Shown here one piece after another: positions 34,737 through 44,931 of a stretch of 64,000 nucleotides of DNA. Both the position numbers and the translations under genes were made by a program. How positions within the stretch are numbered: the first letter of the stretch is position 1; each line of letters begins with the position of its first letter. The notes below the pieces were generated by a model, which made no database searches, was not told the origin of the DNA, and saw only the letters and a list, made by a program, of their open reading frames with translations. The DNA comes from an uncultured Halomonas sp. (GTDB lineage: Bacteria > Pseudomonadota > Gammaproteobacteria > Pseudomonadales > Halomonadaceae), in NCBI RefSeq assembly GCF_947493865.1, contig NZ_CANLTC010000004.1, forward strand, positions 62,001-126,000, written 5' to 3'.

Positions 34737-35756
34737 ATGGCGGCATCCAGCGACAACCTGCCGACGACGACCGACACCCCACCCCCGCAGACCGGCGCTT
34801 TCGTCACTGCCTATCAACTGGATGGTACCGGAGCCGGTCGCGTACTCGACGACGTGCAGTTGCACGCAATGTGGCACAGCGAGGAGGCCGCGCTATGGCT
34901 GCATCTGGATTTTCGCCATGACGACGTCATGACCTATCTGCATTCTCTGGCCCAGCTTGACGAGGCGGTCATCGAGGCGCTACTCGAGGAAGACACGCGC
35001 CCGCGGGTGGCGCGCTTCGGTCGCGGCGTCGTGACTACCTTGCGCGGCATCAACTTCAACCCTGGCGCGGCCCGAGACGATCTGATCTCGCTGCGGGTGT
35101 GGATGACCCCCAAGCGCCTGATCACCTTGCGCCGGCGCCCCCTGCATGCGGTCAGCGTGGTGCGCGAACGCATCGACAGCGGCAACGGCGCCGATTCGAT
35201 TCCGGACCTGACAGCCTGGCTGGCGGAAACACTCGTCGATCAGGTGGGTGATGTAACCCATCAGCTTGATGGGCGCCTGGCGGAGCTCGAAGAAGCCCAG
35301 CTCAACGACCCTGAAGACGTGGACAGCGACGACTTGACGCGGATTCGACGCTCCCTGATCAACCTGCGTCGCTTCATGGGCCCCCAGCGGGACTGTCTGG
35401 CGCAACTGGCCCAGGGTCCTCTTTGGCTCGATGAGGAAACCAAGGTGTCACTGCGGGAAAGCGCCAACCAGCTTTCACGCTATACCGAAGACTTCAATGC
35501 CATGCAGGAGCGCGCCCATATCCTTCAGGAACAGTACTGGAGCGAACATAACGAACAGCTCAACGAGCGCATGTACATGCTGGCCATCATTACCACGGTG
35601 TTTCTACCCCTGAGCTTTCTCACCGGCCTGCTGGGCATCAACGTCGGCGGTATCCCGGGTGCCGATAACCCATACGGGTTCATGATGTTCATCGGCATCA
35701 CCCTGGTGCTCGGCATTGCGGTGATGGGACTACTCAAGCGCAAGCACTGGTGGTAG
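34737..35756 (+). CDS. zntB: CorA-family divalent cation transporter, ZntB-like
   Basis: 339 residues from ATG 34737, which has AAGGA at good spacing; the frame also contains an ATG at 34695. A large cytoplasmic funnel domain (about 1-270) is followed by two C-terminal helices, the first ending in a G-I-N pore motif (LLGINVGGIPGADNPYG) as in ZntB rather than the plain GMN of CorA. ZntB proteins carry Zn2+ and other divalent ions. The protein ends KRKHWW, typical of the family. A palindromic repeat begins 8 bp after the stop. Confidence 0.9.
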   Translation: MAASSDNLPTTTDTPPPQTGAFVTAYQLDGTGAGRVLDDVQLHAMWHSEEAALWLHLDFRHDDVMTYLHSLAQLDEAVIEALLEEDTRPRVARFGRGVVTTLRGINFNPGAARDDLISLRVWMTPKRLITLRRRPLHAVSVVRERIDSGNGADSIPDLTAWLAETLVDQVGDVTHQLDGRLAELEEAQLNDPEDVDSDDLTRIRRSLINLRRFMGPQRDCLAQLAQGPLWLDEETKVSLRESANQLSRYTEDFNAMQERAHILQEQYWSEHNEQLNERMYMLAIITTVFLPLSFLTGLLGINVGGIPGADNPYGFMMFIGITLVLGIAVMGLLKRKHWW

Positions 35757-35763
35757 TCATGAA

Positions 35764-35905
35764 GCGAAAACTGATTGCGCGTCGCCCATACGGCGTTAAA
35801 AATCAGCTCGTGCGCGAGTCCGATCAAAATGCTCATTTACGACTTGTAGACTCCGCTTTCTCGCTGATTTTTGCCTTGTCTGGCCATAGCTCATCGACTT
35901 TTCGC
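35764..35905. repeat. Dispersed palindromic repeat, copy A
   Basis: A 142-bp element bounded by GCGAAAA (35764-35770) and TTTTCGC (35899-35905). A perfect 10-bp inner stem AAAAATCAGC (35798-35807) pairs with GCTGATTTTT (35863-35872). The core CTCGTGCGCGAGTCCGATCA is itself partly self-complementary (CTCG TGCG CGAG). A related copy occurs at 46631-46791. It lies directly after zntB, so it may help end or protect the transcript. Confidence 0.8.
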
Positions 35906-35935
35906 CAGCAACCGATTGTAAGTCCTCAATGGCTC

Positions 35936-36205
35936 TCAGCGGTCGATATGGCCCAGATCTCTACCCGGATCCAGCCGATCACGTACCCGGCGCTTGAGTT
36001 CTTTTATATCCGGGAAGCCCTCGTCGCGCTTGCGCTCCCAGATCACCAGGTCATCGAACAGCACCTCGAAATGACCGCCGTGGCTGGGCGCCAGAGCAAC
36101 CTCATCGAGATCTTCGCCGAAAGTGGAAAGCAACTCCTGGGCATACCACCCTGCCCTGAGAAGCCAATGACATTGCGTGCAATAATGAATTCGTACTCGT
36201 GCCAT
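35936..36205 (-). CDS. SelT/SelW/SelH (Rdx) family protein
   Basis: 89 residues. The N-terminal redox motif CTQC follows the first beta strand (MARVRIHYCTQCHWLLRAGWYAQELL), and SHGGHFEVLFDDLVIWERK follows, as in bacterial Cys-x-x-Cys homologues of selenoprotein W. These are thioredoxin-fold proteins of uncertain redox role. The gene is short but complete and divergent from the MFS gene at 36303. Confidence 0.9.
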   Translation of the reverse strand: MARVRIHYCTQCHWLLRAGWYAQELLSTFGEDLDEVALAPSHGGHFEVLFDDLVIWERKRDEGFPDIKELKRRVRDRLDPGRDLGHIDR

Positions 36206-36302
36206 CGTAATCTCCTCTCATGGAATAGCAGTGGCTCATCATAACAATGTGCCGATGATTAAACCTGTGGCGGTCATCGGCGGATCATCGTGGAGGATGC
36301 GC

Positions 36303-37616
36303 ATGGCCAGTACCCCGATCAGCCAGTCCCGTCTTTACGAGTGGCTGACCGGCGATGAAGACAGTCGCCTGTGCAAGGACATCTCGGACGAGGCTTGCAA
36401 TGAGCAACCAGGCAATTTCTTTCGCCACCTTTTCGCCTCTCTGGGTAACAAGCTGGCGGACGAATTTTCCAGTGCGCGACTGGTGCTGCCCTGGCTGTTG
36501 GGGGCGATCGGCGCGCCCCTGTGGATGGTGGGACTGCTGGTACCCATTCGCGAAGCCGGCTCTCTGCTTCCACAGGTATTCATCGCCGGATTCATTCGCC
36601 ACATGCCCCAGCGCAAGTGGGTGTGGGTCGCCGGCGGAGCACTTCAAGCCTTTTGTGCAGCGGTGCTCGCAGTACTGGCATTGACCGGCAGTGGAAGCCT
36701 GGGGGGCACCCTGGTGCTGATCGTACTGACCGTGCTTTCACTGGCGCGTGGGCTTTCTTCCATTGCTACCAAGGATGTGCTGGGCAAGACCATCGCCAAA
36801 CAGCGTCGCGGCAATCTGATGGGCTGGAGTGGCAGTGTCGCCGGTGCCACGACACTGCTTGCCGGCGGCGTGCTGATGCTATTTGATGATAGTGACGGCG
36901 AGACGGTGCTGGCAATATTGCTGGCTATCGCCGCCCTTGGCTGGACGATCAATGCCCTCTGCGCCGCCGTCATCCGCGAGGACCGAGGCGCCACCGAGGG
37001 GGGCGAAAATGTCTGGGCCAGTATTCGTCAAGGGATTCAACTGCTACGTCAGGATCGCACTTTCCTGCATTTCAATCTGGCCCGGGCGCTGCTGCTCTCG
37101 AGTGCCCTTGCCCTGCCCTATATTGCGCTACTCGGCCAGCAACAAAGTGGCGAGGATCTGGGCGGCCTCGGTGTGCTTGTCGTCATCTCAGGGCTTGCCA
37201 GCATGCTGTCGAGTCCGTTCTGGGGCAAGCGCGCAGACAGCGCGAGCCACAAGGTAATGCGTGACGCGGGTGCCATGGCAGGACTGTGCTGCCTGGCGGC
37301 AGCCGGAATCGCCTGGATGCCCGCGGACTGGACCGGAACGGTCTGGCCCTTCGCCCTCGTCTATGGCGTGCTGGTCATCGCCCATGCAGGCATCAGGCTC
37401 GGGCGCAAGACCTATGTGGTAGACATGGCGAATCGCGATGACCGTGCGCTCTATGTCGCTTTATCGAATACGCTGACGGGACTTCTGATGCTTGTCGTGG
37501 GCGCACTCATTGGTGTGTTGGCCCAATGGCTGGGAAGCACCGGTCTGTTGCTGGTACTTTCCTTGTGCGCTTTTACCGCGGCGCTGACCGCGCAACGCCT
37601 GCCCCAGGTCGAATAG
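36303..37616 (+). CDS. Major facilitator superfamily permease
   Basis: 437 residues from ATG 36303, with GGAGG 5 bp upstream; the frame extends to 36231. About twelve membrane segments start at residue 55 after a hydrophilic N-terminal stretch. Motifs include VLGKTIAKQRRGNLMGWSGSVAGATTLL in the middle loops and AGIRLGRKTYVVDMANRDDRALYVALSNTLTG near the C-terminus, typical of an uncharacterised MFS group in gammaproteobacteria. Substrate unknown. Confidence 0.85.
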   Translation: MASTPISQSRLYEWLTGDEDSRLCKDISDEACNEQPGNFFRHLFASLGNKLADEFSSARLVLPWLLGAIGAPLWMVGLLVPIREAGSLLPQVFIAGFIRHMPQRKWVWVAGGALQAFCAAVLAVLALTGSGSLGGTLVLIVLTVLSLARGLSSIATKDVLGKTIAKQRRGNLMGWSGSVAGATTLLAGGVLMLFDDSDGETVLAILLAIAALGWTINALCAAVIREDRGATEGGENVWASIRQGIQLLRQDRTFLHFNLARALLLSSALALPYIALLGQQQSGEDLGGLGVLVVISGLASMLSSPFWGKRADSASHKVMRDAGAMAGLCCLAAAGIAWMPADWTGTVWPFALVYGVLVIAHAGIRLGRKTYVVDMANRDDRALYVALSNTLTGLLMLVVGALIGVLAQWLGSTGLLLVLSLCAFTAALTAQRLPQVE

Positions 37617-37712
37617 TAGCGACAATGCGTTGAAAACATTACCGAGGCTGGCCATGATAGAGGCATGATGGATGAAAAAAGGCCTCGCCATGGCCAGCGC
37701 CCTCGAAGGAAG

Positions 37713-37845
37713 CGCTGAATAAATCGGCGAACCGGATGAAGCGCAAGGCGCACGGAACGCAAAAGACGAGACATAACTTGGGGTTAGGCGAGTCTTTGAG
37801 TACCGCGTAACGCAGCGATGCGCCGGTGCAGACATTTATTCAGTG
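37713..37845. repeat. Palindromic element with TGAATAAAT ends
   Basis: About 133 bp flanked by CGCTGAATAAAT (37713-37724) and ATTTATTCAGTG (37834-37845), complementary at 11 of 12 positions. The GC-rich interior contains several GCG-rich self-complementary pieces. It is non-coding, between the MFS gene and the LOV gene. I recognise it as a type of intergenic repeat seen in Halomonas-like genomes, but no second copy is in this window. Confidence 0.6.
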
Positions 37846-37903
37846 TTTCCCCAGGCGCTCCCATGATCTGCCACAGGACCACCAGCGCATGAAAAGACCA
37901 GCA

Positions 37904-38320
37904 ATGATCGACGCGGCACTGCTGGAGCGTATCATCGATGCCTCCGTGGACGGCATCGTGGTCGCCGAGCAGGAGGGCGACGATACCATTCTCATCTACG
38001 TCAATCAGGGATTCGAGCGCCTCACCGGCTATAGCGCTGACGAGATTCTCTACCAGGACTGTCGATTCCTGCAAAGGAGCGACCACGATCAGCCTGGCCT
38101 GGACAACATTCGTCGAGCCATCGCCGATCAGCGCCCCTGCCGCGAAGTGCTGCGCAACTATCGCAAAGACGGCAGTCTCTTCTGGAATGAACTGTCGATC
38201 ACCCCGGTGTTCGACGAGCAAGACCAGCTTACCTATTTTGTCGGGGTGCAAAAGGATGTCACCAAGCATATGGAAGCCCTGGAAAAGCTCGCTAGGCTGC
38301 AGGCCAATCAGAATTCATGA
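37904..38320 (+). CDS. Short LOV-domain photoreceptor
   Basis: 138 residues from ATG 37904, which matches the start of Pseudomonas putida SB1-LOV as I recall it. A single LOV/PAS core spans about 10-118. The flavin-adduct motif reads YQDCRFLQ with Cys at residue 53 where plant LOV domains have G-x-NCRFLQ. NYRKDGSLFWNELSITPV and TYFVGVQKDVT complete the FMN pocket. A short C-terminal helix (residues 119-138) is the only effector. Short LOV proteins dimerise and signal by protein contact, with partners mostly unknown. An earlier ATG at 37889 is also possible. Confidence 0.92.
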   Translation: MIDAALLERIIDASVDGIVVAEQEGDDTILIYVNQGFERLTGYSADEILYQDCRFLQRSDHDQPGLDNIRRAIADQRPCREVLRNYRKDGSLFWNELSITPVFDEQDQLTYFVGVQKDVTKHMEALEKLARLQANQNS

Positions 38321-38423
38321 AACGCTGGTTTTTTTCCGCGAAACGCTTGTTATCACCTCCAACCAGCGCTATATAGCCAACGAGGGGCTATACCTAATAT
38401 AGAACGCTAGCGGAGGGTCGAGC

Positions 38424-38618
38424 ATGAGCCACGATACGCTTAGTGACGAACAACTCGACGAGCAGGATATTTTCGAAGCCGATAACGATTCGCAGTATCA
38501 ACGCTCCCAGAGTCCACGCAGCGATACATTACGCTTGCGTCGCCAGGTCGAGGCACTGCTGGAAGAGCGCCGATTGAAGCGGGCGATAGAAGACGACTGG
38601 GATCTGGAAGAAGAATAA
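38424..38618 (+). CDS. PA3496-family small protein
   Basis: 64 residues, very acidic N-terminal half and a basic RLRRQVEALLEERRLKRAIED helix, as in the Pseudomonas PA3496 family, which has been linked to envelope integrity. A strong GGAGGG precedes the ATG. Function in this organism is unknown. It lies between the LOV gene and ettA on the same strand. Confidence 0.85.
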   Translation: MSHDTLSDEQLDEQDIFEADNDSQYQRSQSPRSDTLRLRRQVEALLEERRLKRAIEDDWDLEEE

Positions 38619-38755
38619 CGTTTCACGTCACGCCACATCTTTATATTGCACCAGCTCGATCACCACGGCTGGTGTAAATCATGGACTGGCCTTTCCCCGG
38701 TGCGACCACTATCATCAAGGCCACCTAAATCCCAACATGATGGCAATGGATTTCC

Positions 38756-40417
<1,662 letters not shown>

Positions 40418-40479
40418 TGCCAGCAGCGTTGGCTGAACGATCTGGCTGAACCGTTCGCCTCGACCGTTTATCTAGTTAT

Positions 40480-40512
40480 GGCTTCTTCTCGATATCGGGA
40501 AGAAGCCTTTTT
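40480..40512 (+). terminator. Intrinsic terminator of ettA
   Basis: Perfect 9-bp stem GGCTTCTTC/GAAGAAGCC (40480-40488 with 40499-40507), 10-base loop and five T residues at 40508-40512, about 60 bp after the ettA stop. Confidence 0.92.
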
Positions 40513-40565
40513 CATCTATGCAGCAGGCAAGTTCACAACAATAGTACGGCTACAAGGAATGACCA

Positions 40566-41903
40566 ATGCCTTCCAAAAGCATCAACCCGTTGCAGATTCT
40601 GAAGAGTTTCCGCTACAGCATCGCTTTTCTGCCCAGCCTGCTGGGGTTGATCTATTTTGCGCTTGCGCTGGGTGTCGTCGTTCCTTACGTCGACCCAGCC
40701 GCGCTACCGAGTTTTCTCGACTGGCTCAAGTTCAAGGAACAAGGGACAGCCAGCGCCCTGCTGTCGACCCTGATCGCCGGCATGATCTCGCTGATGGTAT
40801 TCAGCTTCTCCATGGTCATGACGGTACTGTCCCAGGCGGGCAACAACTTTTCTCACAAACTGGTATTCGGCCTGGTGTCCGAGCGCCCTTATCAGCGGGT
40901 GCTGGGCCATTATCTGGGCACCATCCTGTTCATTCTCATCCTGCTGACCGTGCCGTTGAAAGGAGAAGTCCCAAGCCTGTGGCGCTCCCTGGGCATTTAT
41001 CTGGGCGTGATCATGGTGATGCACTGCCTGGGCCTGTTCGTCTTTTTCATTCATCGCGTCTCCCAGTCGGTGCAGATTAATGCGATTACCGCGGGTCTGT
41101 ACGATGAAACCCGCAGTGCGCTTGCACAGCTTGAATCTCGGGAAGATTCCGAGCGCTGGCGCTACATGAGCACACCCCCGGTTATCGACGAGAGCAGTCA
41201 TGCGATCCTCTCCAGCTACAGCGGCTATATCCAGCAGGTAAATCTCAAGGCGGTGGCCAAACTTGCCGAGCGTATCGACGGCGTGGTGCACCTGAATTTT
41301 TCCTTCGGCGACTACACCGTCAAGGATTTCCCCTTGTTCAAGGTCGAGAGCCCCGAGTCACCCAGTGAAAAATGGCGCGAGTCGCTGATGGGCGAGCTGG
41401 TCTACGTTCAGGGCGAATCCCCTGGGGATATTTATCGGGACGGCCTGACTCAACTGATGGAAATCGCCATCAAGGCGCTATCGCCGGGCATCAACGATCC
41501 CGGCACCGCGCGGCTGTGCATTCATCAACTCACCGGACTTATGACTCGCCGACTCAATCTCACCCCTTGCAACATGCTCACCGACGAGAAGGGCCATACT
41601 CGGGTCACCTGGCACGAGGAGCGTTTCGATAGCCTGCTGTACCGGGTGTTTTCACCCATTTACACGTACGGCAAAGACGATGTGAGCATCAATCTGGCCC
41701 TGCTGCAGGCGCTGAAAACCCTGTCCTTGTACGCCGGGACGGTAGAACTCGACGCGCTTCAGGCCCATGCGCAGCGCATCATAACGGCCCTGGAAAGGCT
41801 TGCCCGGGATAGCCTGGATCGGCAGTTCATCAACGAGCGTCTGAATAACGGCGAGCACTGTCTGCATTTGCCAATGCTGCTTCCTGAGCCGGCTCGCCCT
41901 TGA
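40566..41903 (+). CDS. DUF2254 family membrane protein
   Basis: 445 residues. Four membrane helices lie in the first 165 residues (FLPSLLGLIYFALALGVVV; ALLSTLIAGMISLMVFSFSMV; LGHYLGTILFILILL; SLGIYLGVIMVMHCLGLFVFF). A long soluble C-terminal domain (about 180-445) follows, with ALSPGINDPGTARLCIHQL, a family signature. DUF2254 proteins are widespread predicted inner-membrane proteins without a proven function. It has its own promoter space after the ettA terminator. Confidence 0.9.
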   Translation: MPSKSINPLQILKSFRYSIAFLPSLLGLIYFALALGVVVPYVDPAALPSFLDWLKFKEQGTASALLSTLIAGMISLMVFSFSMVMTVLSQAGNNFSHKLVFGLVSERPYQRVLGHYLGTILFILILLTVPLKGEVPSLWRSLGIYLGVIMVMHCLGLFVFFIHRVSQSVQINAITAGLYDETRSALAQLESREDSERWRYMSTPPVIDESSHAILSSYSGYIQQVNLKAVAKLAERIDGVVHLNFSFGDYTVKDFPLFKVESPESPSEKWRESLMGELVYVQGESPGDIYRDGLTQLMEIAIKALSPGINDPGTARLCIHQLTGLMTRRLNLTPCNMLTDEKGHTRVTWHEERFDSLLYRVFSPIYTYGKDDVSINLALLQALKTLSLYAGTVELDALQAHAQRIITALERLARDSLDRQFINERLNNGEHCLHLPMLLPEPARP

Positions 41904-41966
41904 AAAACCCTGTAGTCGTCGACATTAAAAAGGGGTGAGTCAATTCAATAGCGCATGGAGGCATGC

Positions 41967-42719
41967 ATGAGCCACGAACAGAACGATCAGATTCAAGGAA
42001 AAGTCGTCGTCATCACCGGTGCCAGCAGCGGCCTTGGGGCTGAAACAGCGCGCCATCTTGCCAGGCGTGGCGCCAAGCTGGTGCTAGCAGCGCGGCGCAA
42101 GGAGCGCCTCGACGACTTGGCCAAGGAGCTCAAGGAAATCGGCGCCGAAGCCACGGTCAAGGCCACCGACGTGACCGATCGCGCTCAGGTCGAAGCGCTC
42201 GTCAAGCATGCTACGGACACTTTCGGTCGTCTTGACGTGATGATCAACAACGCTGGCTTGATGCCGCTCTCCCCGCTGGCCGAAGGCCGCATCGACGAGT
42301 GGGAGCAGATGATCGACGTCAACGTGAAAGGCGTGATGTATGGCATCTACGCCGCATTGCCGGTGATGAACCAGCAGCAAAGCGGCCACTTCATCAATCT
42401 TTCCTCCGTGGCGGGCCACGTGGTCTTCCCGGGCAGTGCCGTCTACAGCGCCTCGAAGTTCGCCGTCTGGGCGCTATCGGAAGGTCTGCGCAAGGAAGCC
42501 GGTCCCAACATTCGTACCACCACCCTGTCCCCGGGTGCCGTGCAGAGTGAGCTGCCCCAGAGCGTGGGCCACGATGAGACGTCCAAGCAGGTCAACGATC
42601 TTTATGAAATGGCGATTCCCGCCGCGAGCGTGGCCCGGACCATCGTGTACGCCATCGAACAACCGGCGGATGTGGACATCAACGAGGTAATCCTTCGTCC
42701 TACCGCACAGGAAATGTAA
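41967..42719 (+). CDS. Short-chain dehydrogenase/reductase
   Basis: 250 residues from ATG 41967, with GGAGG 5 bp upstream (an ATG at 41955 lies before it). The Rossmann motif TGASSGLG is at about 16-23, NNAG in the middle, and the catalytic Ser/Tyr/Lys in NLSSVAG and YSASK. An Arg-rich AARRKERL after the second strand suggests NADP preference. It belongs to the YdfG/serine-dehydrogenase-like classical SDR group; substrate unknown. Confidence 0.92.
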   Translation: MSHEQNDQIQGKVVVITGASSGLGAETARHLARRGAKLVLAARRKERLDDLAKELKEIGAEATVKATDVTDRAQVEALVKHATDTFGRLDVMINNAGLMPLSPLAEGRIDEWEQMIDVNVKGVMYGIYAALPVMNQQQSGHFINLSSVAGHVVFPGSAVYSASKFAVWALSEGLRKEAGPNIRTTTLSPGAVQSELPQSVGHDETSKQVNDLYEMAIPAASVARTIVYAIEQPADVDINEVILRPTAQEM

Positions 42720-42744
42720 ACATCGGCGAAATGCAGTAACCGAA

Positions 42745-42767
42745 GGGCCCCGTTCAAGACGGGGCCC
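42745..42767. terminator. Bidirectional hairpin terminator between SDR and lpxL-type genes
   Basis: Perfect 9-bp stem GGGCCCCGT/ACGGGGCCC with a 5-base loop. On the plus strand it is followed by ATTTCATTT. It lies 25 bp after the SDR stop and 22 bp after the convergent acyltransferase stop. Confidence 0.75.
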
Positions 42768-42789
42768 ATTTCATTTCCCGCCTGCACCC

Positions 42790-43704
42790 TCAATATGGGC
42801 TCGGCTCTCCCGGCGGGCGGGTCTTGAAGCGCCGATGCAACCAGAGATACTGCTCCGGATGGCGCCTGATGGCTGCCTCGATGACTGCATTGATACGGGC
42901 AGCGTCCTCTATCGCATTGCCGGTGGGGAAGTTTTCCAGTGCCGGCAGATACTCCAGGGTATAGGTGCGATTGTCCGGGTTGCGATGAAAGATCAGTGGC
43001 ATGACAGGGGCGCCGGTCATGTGCGCGATCTTGCCGGTGAGCTTGACGGTGGCCGCCTCGACACCGAAGAACGGCGCAAAGACGCTGGCCTCGCGCCCAA
43101 AGTCCTGATCTGGGGAGTACCACACCGCGTGACCGGCCTTGATGCGCCGCACGACCCCGCGCAGATCATAACGGTCGATGGTCTGGTTGAAGATGCGCGA
43201 CCGCGCGCGGGTCATGAACCGCTCGAACAGCGGGTTATCGTGAGGTCGGTACACCACATCCGCCGGAAAGAACAGCGAATGCAGCGCACCACCCAGATCA
43301 AGCGTGGAAAAGTGAATGCCGATGATCAGAGCGCCCTTGCCCTGAGCCATGGCCTGTTGCATGTTCCGTTCGCCCTGGAAAGTCACGCGATGGCGCAGAT
43401 GTTCCGGGTCGCGGCACCAGCCGGTGGCAGTCTCGAGGATGCCAATCCCATTGGCGATGAAGGTTTCCCGCACGAGGCGTGCATGGCGTCCTTCGTCGAG
43501 CTCGGGAAATGCCAGGCGAAGATTGGTCTCCGTGATATGACGCCGACGCTTGGCAAAGCGCCAGGCCATGAGACCGATCATCTTGCCTACCCAAAGCTTG
43601 AGGGGCCAAGGCAGCCAGGCACCCAGTCGCATCAAACCGATGGAAAGCCAGGTAGGCCAGTATTTGGGTGCCATGAAGGCAATAGTGGAAGGAGTATCTG
43701 CCAT
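42790..43704 (-). CDS. lpxL: Lipid A late acyltransferase (LpxL/HtrB family)
   Basis: 304 residues. One N-terminal membrane anchor lies near residues 15-50. The acyltransferase H-x4-D motif is in IIGIHFSTLDLGG, followed by VYRPHDNPLFERFMTRAR, WYSPDQDFG and the C-terminal HPEQYLWLHRRFKTRPPGE, all diagnostic of LpxL/LpxM. It transfers an acyl chain (usually laurate) from acyl-ACP to Kdo-lipid A at the inner-membrane face. Paralogues elsewhere are likely, so LpxL versus LpxM cannot be fixed. Confidence 0.92.
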   Translation of the reverse strand: MADTPSTIAFMAPKYWPTWLSIGLMRLGAWLPWPLKLWVGKMIGLMAWRFAKRRRHITETNLRLAFPELDEGRHARLVRETFIANGIGILETATGWCRDPEHLRHRVTFQGERNMQQAMAQGKGALIIGIHFSTLDLGGALHSLFFPADVVYRPHDNPLFERFMTRARSRIFNQTIDRYDLRGVVRRIKAGHAVWYSPDQDFGREASVFAPFFGVEAATVKLTGKIAHMTGAPVMPLIFHRNPDNRTYTLEYLPALENFPTGNAIEDAARINAVIEAAIRRHPEQYLWLHRRFKTRPPGEPSPY

Positions 43705-43781
43705 GCGCCGCGTCGCTTATTCTGGGGCCCGCTTCAAAGCTGGCTATTGTAGCTTGCTGTAATGTGTGCGTCAGGCGTCAC

Positions 43782-44906
43782 TCATGCCTCTGCCGTAACG
43801 CTGTTCATCCCGCCATGATAGCGACGCGGTACTCGCGGCAGCACGCCAGTCAGCAGGGTATAGCTGATGGTATCGCAGTGACGGGCCACCTCGTCGACGG
43901 ACAGCACCGCCCCGCTCGTATCCTGGCCCCACAGCGTGACACGGCTGCCGATACCCGTATTCGGGAGGTTGGTGATATCGACGGTCAGCATATCCATGGA
44001 TACCTTGCCGGCAATCCTGCTGCGCTGCCCGTCCACCAGTACCGGCGTGCCGTCCCGGGCATGGCGATCATAGCCATCGCCATAGCCCGCCGCGACCACG
44101 CCGATTCTTGAAGGCGCTGGCGTTATCCAGCGCCCGCCATACCCCACCGGTTCACCAGCGCCGAGCTCCTGCACCGCAATGATCTCGGAACGCAGGGTCA
44201 TCACCGGCTTGAGACCACGACTGGCATCGTTGGCACCTTCCAAGGGGTCACTGCCGTAAAGCATGATACCAGGACGATTCCAGGCACCATGGGTCTCGGG
44301 CCAGGCCAACGTGGCCGGCGAATTGGCCAGACAGGTTGGCGCATCGAGTCTCGCCGCCCACTCGTTCAACATTCGTAGTTGCCGTTGAAAATAATCGGGT
44401 TCCAGTGCATCCGCGGTCGCGAAATGACTCATGAGATGCAGATCGCGAACACGATCCGGTGCATCGAGCAGGCGGTGCCAGATGCGCTCGAGCTGTTGTG
44501 CGGGAAAGCCTAGACGGTGCATGCCGGAATCGAGCTTGACCCAAACCGGGATCGGGCGGCGAGGTCGATGAGCCAGAAGGGCCTCGACCTGCCATTCGCT
44601 ATGTACTGCCGTCCATAACCCCAGCGACTCGATCAACGGCAACTCTTCGGTCTGGAAAAACCCTTCCAATAGCACGATGGGGTTGTCGATGCCGCCTTGG
44701 CGCAATGCCTGGGCTTCTTCGATACAGGCGACTGCGAACGCCGGCGCCAAGTCGGCGAGGGCTCGGGCACAAGCCAGGGCACCATGTCCGTAGGCATTCG
44801 CCTTGATCACCGCCAGGGACTGGCCATGGGGCGCAAGCGCCTGAGCGTGACGATAATTGTGGCGCAGTGCGTCCAGATCTATTTCGGCAATCAAGGGGCG
44901 GCTCAC
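43782..44906 (-). CDS. alr: Alanine racemase
   Basis: 374 residues. The PLP lysine is in LAVIKANAYGHGALACA near residue 34, and the second catalytic Tyr is in the C-terminal domain near GVVAAGYGDGYDRHARDGTPV. It converts L-alanine to D-alanine for peptidoglycan. It follows the tolC-like gene by 25 bp on the same strand and may be co-transcribed with it. The constitutive (Alr) and catabolic (DadX) types cannot be distinguished here. Confidence 0.95.
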   Translation of the reverse strand: MSRPLIAEIDLDALRHNYRHAQALAPHGQSLAVIKANAYGHGALACARALADLAPAFAVACIEEAQALRQGGIDNPIVLLEGFFQTEELPLIESLGLWTAVHSEWQVEALLAHRPRRPIPVWVKLDSGMHRLGFPAQQLERIWHRLLDAPDRVRDLHLMSHFATADALEPDYFQRQLRMLNEWAARLDAPTCLANSPATLAWPETHGAWNRPGIMLYGSDPLEGANDASRGLKPVMTLRSEIIAVQELGAGEPVGYGGRWITPAPSRIGVVAAGYGDGYDRHARDGTPVLVDGQRSRIAGKVSMDMLTVDITNLPNTGIGSRVTLWGQDTSGAVLSVDEVARHCDTISYTLLTGVLPRVPRRYHGGMNSVTAEA

Positions 44907-44931
44907 GATTTCAGACTCCCGAGGCTAAGCG

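Noticed and set aside
35750..36244. 164-codon plus-strand frame after zntB
   Set aside because: It covers the palindromic repeat and the antisense of the SelT/W/H-family gene.
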